DNA from: Pseudomonadota bacterium
Lineage (GTDB): Bacteria > Desulfobacterota > Desulfobacteria > Desulfobacterales > ETH-SRB1
DNA length: 10,303 nt
Assembly: GCA_018897415.1 (NCBI GenBank)
Contig: JAHIKR010000186.1
Span: forward strand, 1-10,303
Direction: 5' to 3'
Under the pieces are notes generated by a model. It had not been told where the DNA came from. It saw nothing but the letters and a program-made list of their open reading frames with translations, and did not search any database. Below are positions 5,175-10,264 of this stretch, piece after piece. Each line of letters begins with the position of its first letter. Position 1 is the first letter of the stretch. A program made the translations under genes and the position numbers.

Positions 5175-6245
5175 ATGGTCAGCGGAAGTGAAAGAAAAGC
5201 GTTAGAACTAATTCATGAATCAGGCGGAGAGAGCACCAGTCATAAGGTGAGCCGCCAGTTGGGAATAGACACCGGATATGCAAGACTTTTGTGTATGAAC
5301 CTGGCTCGAAAGGATTATGTTGATTTGAAAAGATCCGGCAGATTCAGAATTACTTTCAAAGGGAAAAGATCTCTTGGTAAAACATCCAGCGTCGAGGCAA
5401 AAGAAACAGGCCGACAGGTTCCATTTAAGAGACAATTTCAAGAACGGCTCGGCTGGGACCTGCTGTCCAATGTTCGGGGAGATGGTTATAGGACGGCTCC
5501 GCCTTTCAATAAACCTGGACAGGACGAACTGGCGTGGACGACAGCGAAAGTCGATCGTTCAGGAACACACTTTTCCGAAGGTGGAAGGGGAATGCGGGTT
5601 GGAAAGTTACTTACGGAAACAACCCATTCCTGTGGTTTTTGCAAAGGAAGCGGAGAAAAACCAAAGGGTACCTTATGCCCCGTATGCAGGGGATCAGGGA
5701 AAGTCTCCATAAATCCTCCTGCGGTCATTTGTGCTTTTTGTAAGGGAAGAGGCTCAGAGAAGCCAAGAAGCAATTTGACCTGCACTGTCTGCAGCGGCAG
5801 GGGGTTTGTGAGCGTTACGGAGCCCATAGAAGGTTGTCCACATTGCCGGGGGGCGGGAACAGAGCCTAATAATAAGCTCCCGTGTCTCAAGTGCCGGGGT
5901 AAGGGAGTGATTACTAAAAAGATCCCTCGCAATGAAGTTGTTCTTCCCAAGGCCGACTTTTATCGCCGGACAAAGTTTCAAATAGAGCAGAAAGGAAGGG
6001 TTTTGGCGCAGCCGGCAAAGCAAAAGAGAAGTCCCACTGCCAGCGAGAAAGAAGTGCTTAGGGCTTATTATGAGGCTGAGCTACAGAAAAAACCTGTCAA
6101 TGTCAGCAGTTACACCGGCATGTCTCCTGCCTACGTGGGCATGATGGTTCGGTTCCTGGTGGAAAACGGTTTTTTAACAGCCGTTGCCCCGAGAAAATAC
6201 GAGATTAGCCCAAATGGGGTAAAGTTTCTGCAAGGGAAAATATAG
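5175..6245 (+). CDS. Winged-helix protein with six DnaJ-type CxxCxGxG repeats
   Basis: A 356-aa protein with three parts. Residues about 5-62 look like a winged helix-turn-helix (KALELIHESGG, HKVSRQLGI, LARKDYVDLKRSGRFRIT). Residues 153-244 hold six CxxCxGxG motifs (CGFCKGSG, CPVCRGSG, CAFCKGRG, CTVCSGRG, CPHCRGAG, CLKCRGKG), the zinc-binding signature of the DnaJ cysteine-rich domain, which normally has four. Residues about 285-354 look like a second winged helix (SEKEVLRAYYEAELQ to RKYEISPNGVKFLQGK). No J-domain or HPD is present. In DnaJ this domain binds client protein and zinc; here it is joined to putative DNA-binding ends, so it may be a regulator that senses unfolded shell protein, or a scaffold (inference). 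It is followed after 20 bp by the GvpJ gene with its own strong Shine-Dalgarno. Confidence 0.88.
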   Translation: MVSGSERKALELIHESGGESTSHKVSRQLGIDTGYARLLCMNLARKDYVDLKRSGRFRITFKGKRSLGKTSSVEAKETGRQVPFKRQFQERLGWDLLSNVRGDGYRTAPPFNKPGQDELAWTTAKVDRSGTHFSEGGRGMRVGKLLTETTHSCGFCKGSGEKPKGTLCPVCRGSGKVSINPPAVICAFCKGRGSEKPRSNLTCTVCSGRGFVSVTEPIEGCPHCRGAGTEPNNKLPCLKCRGKGVITKKIPRNEVVLPKADFYRRTKFQIEQKGRVLAQPAKQKRSPTASEKEVLRAYYEAELQKKPVNVSSYTGMSPAYVGMMVRFLVENGFLTAVAPRKYEISPNGVKFLQGKI

Positions 6246-6265
6246 GTTTCCGAAGGAGTATAATA

Positions 6266-6619
6266 ATGGCGATAGAACCATCTCGAGATGGTAGAGGCAG
6301 TTTAGCTGATGTAATAGACAGAATTCTGGATAAGGGCCTGGTTATTAACGCAGATATTGCCGTATCTGTAGCGGGCGTTGAATTGCTGGGGGTCAAGATA
6401 AGAGCGACTTTGGCTTCATTTGAAACCGCTGCAAAATATGGGCTGGAGTTCCCTTCCGGAACCGCTTTGGAAACTCCTGCCTGGAAAGAAGCCCTGGTGG
6501 CTAAAGAAAGCTGTCCGCAATGTGATAAGAGAGTTCCCGTCGAGGATCTTACAACTGCCGGCTGCCCCTGGTGCGGATGGATCAGTGCTAAGGCTCAAAA
6601 AGTGATCAGTGAACAGTGA
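6266..6619 (+). CDS. gvpJ: GvpA/GvpJ-type protein with C-terminal zinc ribbon
   Basis: Residues about 11-66 are a classical GvpA/J domain: SLADVIDRILDKGLVINADI, VSVAGVELLGVKI and LASFETAAKYGL. The NADI..VSVAGVELL pattern and the K-Y-G-L-E-F-P end fit GvpJ better than the major shell protein GvpA, which has DAWARVSLVGIELL. GvpJ is a minor shell-like protein thought to act at the tips or in nucleation. The tail (67-117) adds a zinc ribbon, C83-x2-C86-x13-C100-x2-C103, not usual for the short GvpJ family. The Shine-Dalgarno AAGGAG (6253-6258) is 7 nt before the ATG. The last residues, VISEQ, and the TGA stop are encoded by heptad repeats (AAGTGAT, CAGTGAA, CAGTGAA), so the natural C-terminus has probably been altered by the repeat. 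Symbol is by similarity and could equally be a numbered gvpA paralog. Confidence 0.9.
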   Translation: MAIEPSRDGRGSLADVIDRILDKGLVINADIAVSVAGVELLGVKIRATLASFETAAKYGLEFPSGTALETPAWKEALVAKESCPQCDKRVPVEDLTTAGCPWCGWISAKAQKVISEQ

Positions 6620-6677
6620 ACAGTGATCAGTTTTTGGTCACTAACCACTGAACACTAACCACTAACCACTGAATACC
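6600..6677. repeat. Inverted heptad hairpin with T5 loop
   Basis: Forward units AAGTGAT, CAGTGAA, CAGTGAA, CAGTGAT, CAG (6600-6630), a TTTTTGG loop start (6631-6637), then reverse-type units GGTCACT, AACCACT, GAACACT, AACCACT, AACCACT (6636-6670). The two arms are imperfect reverse complements and could fold as RNA or DNA. The upstream TGA (6617-6619) is unit positions 4-6 of CAGTGAA. The T-run is in the loop, not after the stem, so this is not a standard intrinsic terminator. Confidence 0.85.
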
Positions 6678-6684
6678 ACTGATT

Positions 6685-6993
6685 ATGCCAATAGACATTG
6701 ACGAAAAAAATCTTAAACACGGAGTCCTGGGATTAGTTATCGCCCTGGTGGAGATCATCAAGGAGGCCCTCAGGCTTCAGGCCATGAAAAGAATGGAGGG
6801 GGGAAGCCTCACGGAAGAAGAGATCGACAGGTTGGGACGAGCCTTGATGGATCTTGATACAGCGATCGAGGAGATAAAGAAAGAACAGGGGATAAGTGAG
6901 TCGGTTAAATCGGTAAGAGACGGCCTTGATAATATTGTGGATGACCTATTGGATAAAATGATCAATCCAAGGTCAGTGGACAGTGGACAGTGA
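6685..6993 (+). CDS. gvpK: Gas vesicle protein GvpK
   Basis: A 102-aa protein with the GvpK pattern: a start DEKNLKHGVLGLVIALVEII, then KEALRLQAMKRMEGGSL, TEEEIDRLGRALMDLDTAIE and a helical tail. GvpK is a small, mostly helical accessory protein needed for vesicle formation in the organisms tested. It has no clear Shine-Dalgarno; the ATG follows a repeat hairpin. The last residues (RSVDSGQ) and the stop come from heptads CAGTGGA, CAGTGGA, CAGTGAA. The gene is flanked by two hairpins whose loops are reverse complements of each other (TTTTTGG before, CCAAAAA after). Confidence 0.94.
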   Translation: MPIDIDEKNLKHGVLGLVIALVEIIKEALRLQAMKRMEGGSLTEEEIDRLGRALMDLDTAIEEIKKEQGISESVKSVRDGLDNIVDDLLDKMINPRSVDSGQ

Positions 6994-7123
6994 ACAGTGA
7001 TCAGAACAGTGAACAGTGGGTAGTGATCAGTGATCAGTGAACAGTGGCCAAAAACTAATCACTAATCACTGACCACTAATCACTGACCACTGACCACTAA
7101 TCACTAACCACTGGATTAGACTT
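6974..7123. repeat. Large inverted heptad hairpin with A5 loop
   Basis: Forward units CAGTGGA, CAGTGGA, CAGTGAA (holding the gvpK stop), CAGTGAT, a 5-bp slip (CAGAA), CAGTGAA, CAGTGGG, TAGTGAT, CAGTGAT, CAGTGAA, CAGTGGC; loop CAAAA (7049-7053); reverse-type units ACTAATC, ACTAATC, ACTGACC, ACTAATC, ACTGACC, ACTGACC, ACTAATC, ACTAACC (7054-7109), then ACTGGAT, TAGACTT and the next ATG at 7124. The arms pair imperfectly. The whole gap is repeat and holds nothing else that I can see. Confidence 0.88.
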
Positions 7124-7888
7124 ATGAAAGGTAGATATCTTTACTGCATTGTTAAGGGCAACAAAAGTGTTAATCTGGGCAGGATCGGCATAGAAGGCAA
7201 TAACGTCTATACAGTTCCTTACAAAGATTTAAGTGCTGTAGTTCATGATTGTCCTGCTGAGCTATACCAGTCGGCAAATGAAGAAATATTAAAGGGCTGG
7301 GTAAGCACACATCAAAAGGTGGTTGATATTGCCTGGGAAAGATTTGGCACCGTGCTTCCTTTTGGTTTTGATACCATCATTATGGGTGACGGGCTTACCA
7401 GCCCTGAAGAGAATATGAAGAATTGCTTAAAGCAGGACTATGACAGTTTTAAAAGAAAGATGGAAATAGTTGGTAATAAGGCTGAATATGGCGTTCAGAT
7501 CTTCTGGAATTCGGAATTGATGGCTCAAAAGCTTACCGAAGAAAGTGTTGAAATCAAAAAGTTAAACGAGGAAATCAAATCAAAGCCAAGAGGCCTGGCC
7601 TATATGTACAGGCAAAAACTGGAGGGAATCTTAAAAAAAGAGATGGAAAATAAGGCAGATCGATACTTTAAGGAGTTCTATAAGAAAATCAAGCCCTGTG
7701 TGGATGATCTCCGCGTGGAAAAAACCAAAAAAACTGAAGACAAAGATAAACAGATGTTCATGAATCTATCTTGTTTGCTTACTAAGGATGGAAGTAGAGA
7801 ATTAGGAGATGAGCTGGAAAAAATAGATGCCATGGAAGGATTTTCTGTTCGTTATACCGGCCCCTGGCCGCCGTATTCCTTCGTATGA
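7124..7888 (+). CDS. GvpL/GvpF gas vesicle protein, third paralog
   Basis: A 254-aa GvpL/GvpF protein: N-terminal YLYCIVKG, LGRIGIEG, DLSAVVHD, the conserved TVLPFGFDTII segment, a long charged helical region (about 100-190), the NLSCLLTKDGSRELGDEL segment and the signature TGPWPPYSF at the very C-terminus. It diverges clearly from the two paralogs at 853 and 2739, so they are unlikely to be a recent triplication. Several gas vesicle clusters carry more than one GvpF/L, thought to have distinct assembly roles. The start lies directly after a repeat hairpin with no strong Shine-Dalgarno. The TGA stop (7886-7888) is just outside the next repeat tract, so this C-terminus looks intact. Confidence 0.93.
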   Translation: MKGRYLYCIVKGNKSVNLGRIGIEGNNVYTVPYKDLSAVVHDCPAELYQSANEEILKGWVSTHQKVVDIAWERFGTVLPFGFDTIIMGDGLTSPEENMKNCLKQDYDSFKRKMEIVGNKAEYGVQIFWNSELMAQKLTEESVEIKKLNEEIKSKPRGLAYMYRQKLEGILKKEMENKADRYFKEFYKKIKPCVDDLRVEKTKKTEDKDKQMFMNLSCLLTKDGSRELGDELEKIDAMEGFSVRYTGPWPPYSFV

Positions 7889-7980
7889 TAGTGACCAGTG
7901 TTCAGTGATCAGTGAACAGTAAACAGTGGCCAGTGGTCAGTGATCAGTGAACAGTTTTTGTCCACTACCCACTGACCACT
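7889..7980. repeat. Inverted heptad hairpin with T5 loop
   Basis: Forward units TAGTGAC, CAGTGTT, CAGTGAT, CAGTGAA, CAGTAAA, CAGTGGC, CAGTGGT, CAGTGAT, CAGTGAA, CAG (7889-7954); loop TTTTTG; reverse-type units GTCCACT, ACCCACT, GACCACT (7960-7980). It is followed by GTTCGAC, GAAGGAG, which carries the Shine-Dalgarno of the next gene. Confidence 0.85.
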
Positions 7981-7987
7981 GTTCGAC

Positions 7988-7994
7988 GAAGGAG
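7988..7994 (+). promoter_or_regulatory. Shine-Dalgarno inside a duplicated leader
   Basis: GAAGGAG, 4 nt before ATG 7999. The surrounding CCACTGTTCGACGAAGGAG is repeated at 9455-9473 before another ATG. Confidence 0.75.
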
Positions 7995-7998
7995 CCAC

Positions 7999-8364
7999 AT
8001 GAGCAACGAAATAAGATCATATAAAGACCTAATAATTTGGCAAAAGGCGATTGATTTGGTTGTTGAGATTTATCAAGTTCTCAAGAGTTTCCCAAGAGAA
8101 GAGCTTTATGGCCTATCAGATCAAATCAAAAGATCTGCGGTTTCTGTACCTTCCAATATAGCAGAAGGGCAATCACGTCAGCATACAGCCGAATTTAGAC
8201 AATTTCTATACATCGCTATGGGATCTCTGGCCGAGCTAGACACACAATTAATCATTGCTCACAGACTTGGTTACATAGATTCTAAAAACAATGAGTTTTT
8301 TACAGCAAGAGTCATTGAATTGAGGAAAATGGTTTCAGCTTTGATCTCCAAGCTCAAAAACTGA
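7999..8364 (+). CDS. Four-helix-bundle protein (23S rRNA-IVP/Avd-like family)
   Basis: A 121-aa protein of the four-helix-bundle family first noticed in 23S rRNA intervening sequences and related to Avd of diversity-generating retroelements. Diagnostic pieces are YKDLIIWQKAIDLVVEIY, GLSDQIKRSAVSVPSNIAEG and the FLYIAMGSLAELDTQLIIA helix. Members form basic pentameric barrels; a general role is unknown, and most are solitary genes scattered in genomes of many phyla. It has no known link to gas vesicles. It sits between two heptad repeat tracts, has its own strong Shine-Dalgarno, and its TGA lies in a reverse-type unit (ACTGACC), all of which fits an insertion into the gvp cluster together with repeat DNA (inference). 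Confidence 0.93.
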   Translation: MSNEIRSYKDLIIWQKAIDLVVEIYQVLKSFPREELYGLSDQIKRSAVSVPSNIAEGQSRQHTAEFRQFLYIAMGSLAELDTQLIIAHRLGYIDSKNNEFFTARVIELRKMVSALISKLKN

Positions 8365-8394
8365 CCACTGACCACTGTTCACTGACCACTGTCT
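8360..8394. repeat. Heptad tract in reverse orientation
   Basis: Units ACTGACC, ACTGACC, ACTGTTC, ACTGACC, ACTGTCT. The upstream TGA (8362-8364) is inside the first unit and the next ATG (8400) follows after 5 nt, with no Shine-Dalgarno between. Confidence 0.82.
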
Positions 8395-8399
8395 ATTTC

Positions 8400-9419
8400 A
8401 TGGAACCTCAACGCAATACTAACGCAACACTCGTAGATCTTCTGGATCGGGTTCTGGACAAGGGCCTGATAATCCATGCCGATGTTATCGTCTCGGTTGC
8501 AGGTATTCCTTTGATCGGGGTTAACCTGCGCGCTGCTCTGGCCGGCATGGAGACTATGCTGAAATACGGCATTATGCAGTCCTGGGATGAGCGTACCCGA
8601 GCCTGGGAACGGGAACACAGGAGCAAGAAAAAAAGCTCCCTGGCCCAGGGAGAAAAGATCATTCTCAAAATGTTGGGGTCATACTATTCAGATAAAGGGA
8701 TATATACTACCTGGAGATACGGCCGCTTTTTTCTTACCGGCGAAAGGTTGCTTCTCTATCATGAAGATTTTGGTGCTGTTTTATTTGAGACCCCCTTGGT
8801 GAAGATACGTGGTCTGGTGATCAGGGATGAGAAATATTTTACTGAAAAAAAAGAGAGGGGAGAGTTATATCTAGTTTTAAAAGGGAACAAGATAGTAAGG
8901 CTGAGCGCTTTAGATGTGGCTCAATTGAAAGAGGCCATAGAGAAAAGGATGAATGAACTGGGCCTTGTCCCTGAAGAAGATCCTGCGATTCCTGTTTTTG
9001 AAGAGAGTGCGGCGAAGTTCTTAACCGCTGGAGAGGAGATCGTTTGCAGCGGAAAGATGTGGTATCTCATGGATACAGAAGGTATTATAGACAATACCTG
9101 GAGGCCCGGTTACCTGTATCTTACCGATAAAAGATTGTGTTGGTGGTATGACTTTGAGCAAAAGGTTGCCTTTGAAATTCCTGTTGGTGAACTTGTTGCT
9201 TCGGCAATGGAAATAAGAAACCTGAGTGGAGTCCTGAAGCAAAAAAAAGTACTGGATATCATCTATGCTGGTAACGGTACAAGGAGAGTGGCTTCTTTTT
9301 CGGGCGATTCCCTTGAAGAGTGGGATCAGATATTCAGGCGAATCATAACCGGTCGGGGGGCAGAGGTCAGAGGTCAGAGGGCAGAGGTCGGAGGTCAGTT
9401 GTCAGTGGTTAGTGGTTAG
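8400..9419 (+). CDS. GvpA/GvpJ domain fused to two GRAM/PH-like repeats
   Basis: Residues about 9-60 are a GvpJ-type domain (LVDLLDRVLDKGLIIHADVI, VSVAGIPLIGVNLRAALAGM, ETMLKYGI), close in pattern to the GvpJ at 6266. A charged linker (61-83) leads to two related units, about 84-182 and 211-316. Each starts G-E-[KE]-I, then has an aromatic-rich strand, T-W-R-x-G-x-[FL]-[FY]-L-T and an R-L, then a strand pair, and ends in a helix. This is the layout of GRAM/PH-like domains, which bind lipid or protein. A shell-type protein with such a tail could anchor or dock the vesicle (inference). The last 20 or so residues (AEVRGQ, AEVGGQ, SVVSG) are encoded by heptads and are probably not native. There is no Shine-Dalgarno at ATG 8400. 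At 339 aa it is far longer than a normal GvpJ (about 70-130 aa). Confidence 0.88.
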   Translation: MEPQRNTNATLVDLLDRVLDKGLIIHADVIVSVAGIPLIGVNLRAALAGMETMLKYGIMQSWDERTRAWEREHRSKKKSSLAQGEKIILKMLGSYYSDKGIYTTWRYGRFFLTGERLLLYHEDFGAVLFETPLVKIRGLVIRDEKYFTEKKERGELYLVLKGNKIVRLSALDVAQLKEAIEKRMNELGLVPEEDPAIPVFEESAAKFLTAGEEIVCSGKMWYLMDTEGIIDNTWRPGYLYLTDKRLCWWYDFEQKVAFEIPVGELVASAMEIRNLSGVLKQKKVLDIIYAGNGTRRVASFSGDSLEEWDQIFRRIITGRGAEVRGQRAEVGGQLSVVSG

Positions 9420-9463
9420 TGGACAAAAACTGATCACTGTCCACTGATCACTAACCACTGTTC
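9361..9463. repeat. Heptad array with CAGAGGT variant and A5 hairpin
   Basis: Units CAGAGGT, CAGAGGT, CAGAGGG, CAGAGGT, CGGAGGT, CAGTTGT, CAGTGGT, TAGTGGT, TAGTGGA (9361-9423), loop CAAAA, then reverse-type ACTGATC, ACTGTCC, ACTGATC, ACTAACC, ACTGTTC (9429-9463). The first eight units are inside the coding region of the GvpJ-GRAM gene, and its TAG stop is positions 1-3 of the ninth unit. Confidence 0.88.
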
Positions 9464-9476
9464 GACGAAGGAGAAC

Positions 9477-9593
9477 ATGAGAAAAGGAGAAAGAACATGG
9501 CCAAATCAGTTGACAGGAATTCTTATGAAGAATTTGGTGACAGAAAGGAAGAGCTGGTTCGTTCCGAAAGGCTTGCCTTCACCGGCAGGATAG
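9477..9593 (+). other. Short overlapping ORF behind duplicated leader, possible relic
   Basis: ATG 9477 follows AAGGAG (9468-9473) in a leader copied from that of the four-helix-bundle gene. It opens a 38-codon frame that overlaps the start of the histidine kinase in another frame. The product (start MRKGERTW) shows no recognisable feature. It is more likely a leftover start site, or at most a coupling leader, than a protein gene. Confidence 0.3.
9484..9489 (+). promoter_or_regulatory. Shine-Dalgarno of the histidine kinase
   Basis: AAGGAG, 7 nt before ATG 9497. It fixes the start and makes the ATG at 9477 (other frame) irrelevant for the kinase. Confidence 0.7.
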
Positions 9594-10222
9594 CCGCCAG
9601 TATAGCCCATGAGATAAGAAATCCTCTCGGCAACGTATATATGGCGGTCCAGCAACTTAAGAAGGGTTGTGCACCGGACAGCCCGTGGGTCAAACATATT
9701 GAGGTTATTACGAGAAATACGGAAAGGATTAATTTTCTAATTACCGAACTCCTTAACTGTGCCCGGCCACCAAAACTGAATATCGAGCCTCATGATATTC
9801 ATGAAGTCCTGGAAAGTGTTTTAGATGCCGTCAGGACCAAGATTGTTTTACAACACATAAAAGTACACAAAGAGTTAGATACTGAATTATCAGTAATAAA
9901 TGTCGATAATGAACAGATAAAGCGTGTTTTCTCAAACGTGATGATCAATGCGGTTGAGTCTATGCCTGAAAATGGCGAAATGACTGTTGTTACAGAGAAT
10001 GATGAAAACAATTTCATCGTGAAGATTAAAGACAATGGGCATGGTATCCCGGATGAAGATATTATCAGGATATTTGATCCATTTTTTAGCACAAAATCAA
10101 CGGGGGTGGGTTTGGGGCTATCCATATGCTACGGAATCGTTGTTAGCCACGGCGGGATCATAGGGGTTGAAAGCGAGATGAACAAAGGGACGACCTTTAC
10201 AATTTCTTTGCCGATAAGATAA
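9497..10222 (+). CDS. Soluble sensor-less histidine kinase, NtrB-like core
   Basis: A 241-aa kinase with only the catalytic core: a short N-terminal helix (1-22), the dimerisation/phosphoacceptor H-box SIAHEIRNPLGN with H38, the N-box with N151 (NAVESMPENG), the G1 box DNGHGIPDEDI (179 onward), the F-box IFDPFFSTK and the G2 box GVGLGLS (203-209), ending TTFTISLPIR. Such kinases autophosphorylate on the histidine and pass the phosphate to a response regulator. The F-box style DPFFSTK is typical of NtrB-type and hybrid kinases that work with sigma-54 activators. It lacks a PAS, GAF or membrane sensor domain, so its input must come from a partner. Its response regulator is not in this window and may follow downstream. 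Gas vesicle clusters in other bacteria include NtrC-type regulators, which makes a gvp regulatory role plausible. Confidence 0.92.
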   Translation: MAKSVDRNSYEEFGDRKEELVRSERLAFTGRIAASIAHEIRNPLGNVYMAVQQLKKGCAPDSPWVKHIEVITRNTERINFLITELLNCARPPKLNIEPHDIHEVLESVLDAVRTKIVLQHIKVHKELDTELSVINVDNEQIKRVFSNVMINAVESMPENGEMTVVTENDENNFIVKIKDNGHGIPDEDIIRIFDPFFSTKSTGVGLGLSICYGIVVSHGGIIGVESEMNKGTTFTISLPIR

Positions 10223-10229
10223 ACCAAAG

Positions 10230-10264
10230 AAATTGAAGATTGTATATTGAAAATTGAATATTGG
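10230..10264. repeat. Five heptads of the ATTGA family
   Basis: Units AAATTGA, AGATTGT, ATATTGA, AAATTGA, ATATTGG in one register, 8 bp after the kinase stop. It is a different consensus from the NAGTGRN arrays but has the same 7-bp period. The remaining 39 bases to the window edge include GCCATTGCGAGCC, which resembles a common dispersed bacterial repeat, but too little is visible to call it. Confidence 0.7.

Noticed and set aside
5486..5950. Minus-strand 154-codon ORF opposite the DnaJ-type zinc-finger gene
   Set aside because: Shadow of the CxxCxGxG coding frame; Pro/Leu-rich repetitive product with no domain.
6266..6619. Calling this gene the major shell protein gvpA
   Set aside because: The NADI..VSVAGVELL pattern and C-terminal zinc ribbon fit a GvpJ-type minor protein better than the short, highly conserved GvpA.
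6628..6660. Intrinsic terminator between gvpJ and gvpK
   Set aside because: The T-run is in the hairpin loop and the stem is AT/GT-rich and imperfect, so it lacks the GC stem plus trailing U-tract.
572..9463. CRISPR array
   Set aside because: Repeats are 7 bp with no unique spacers of constant length and no cas genes.
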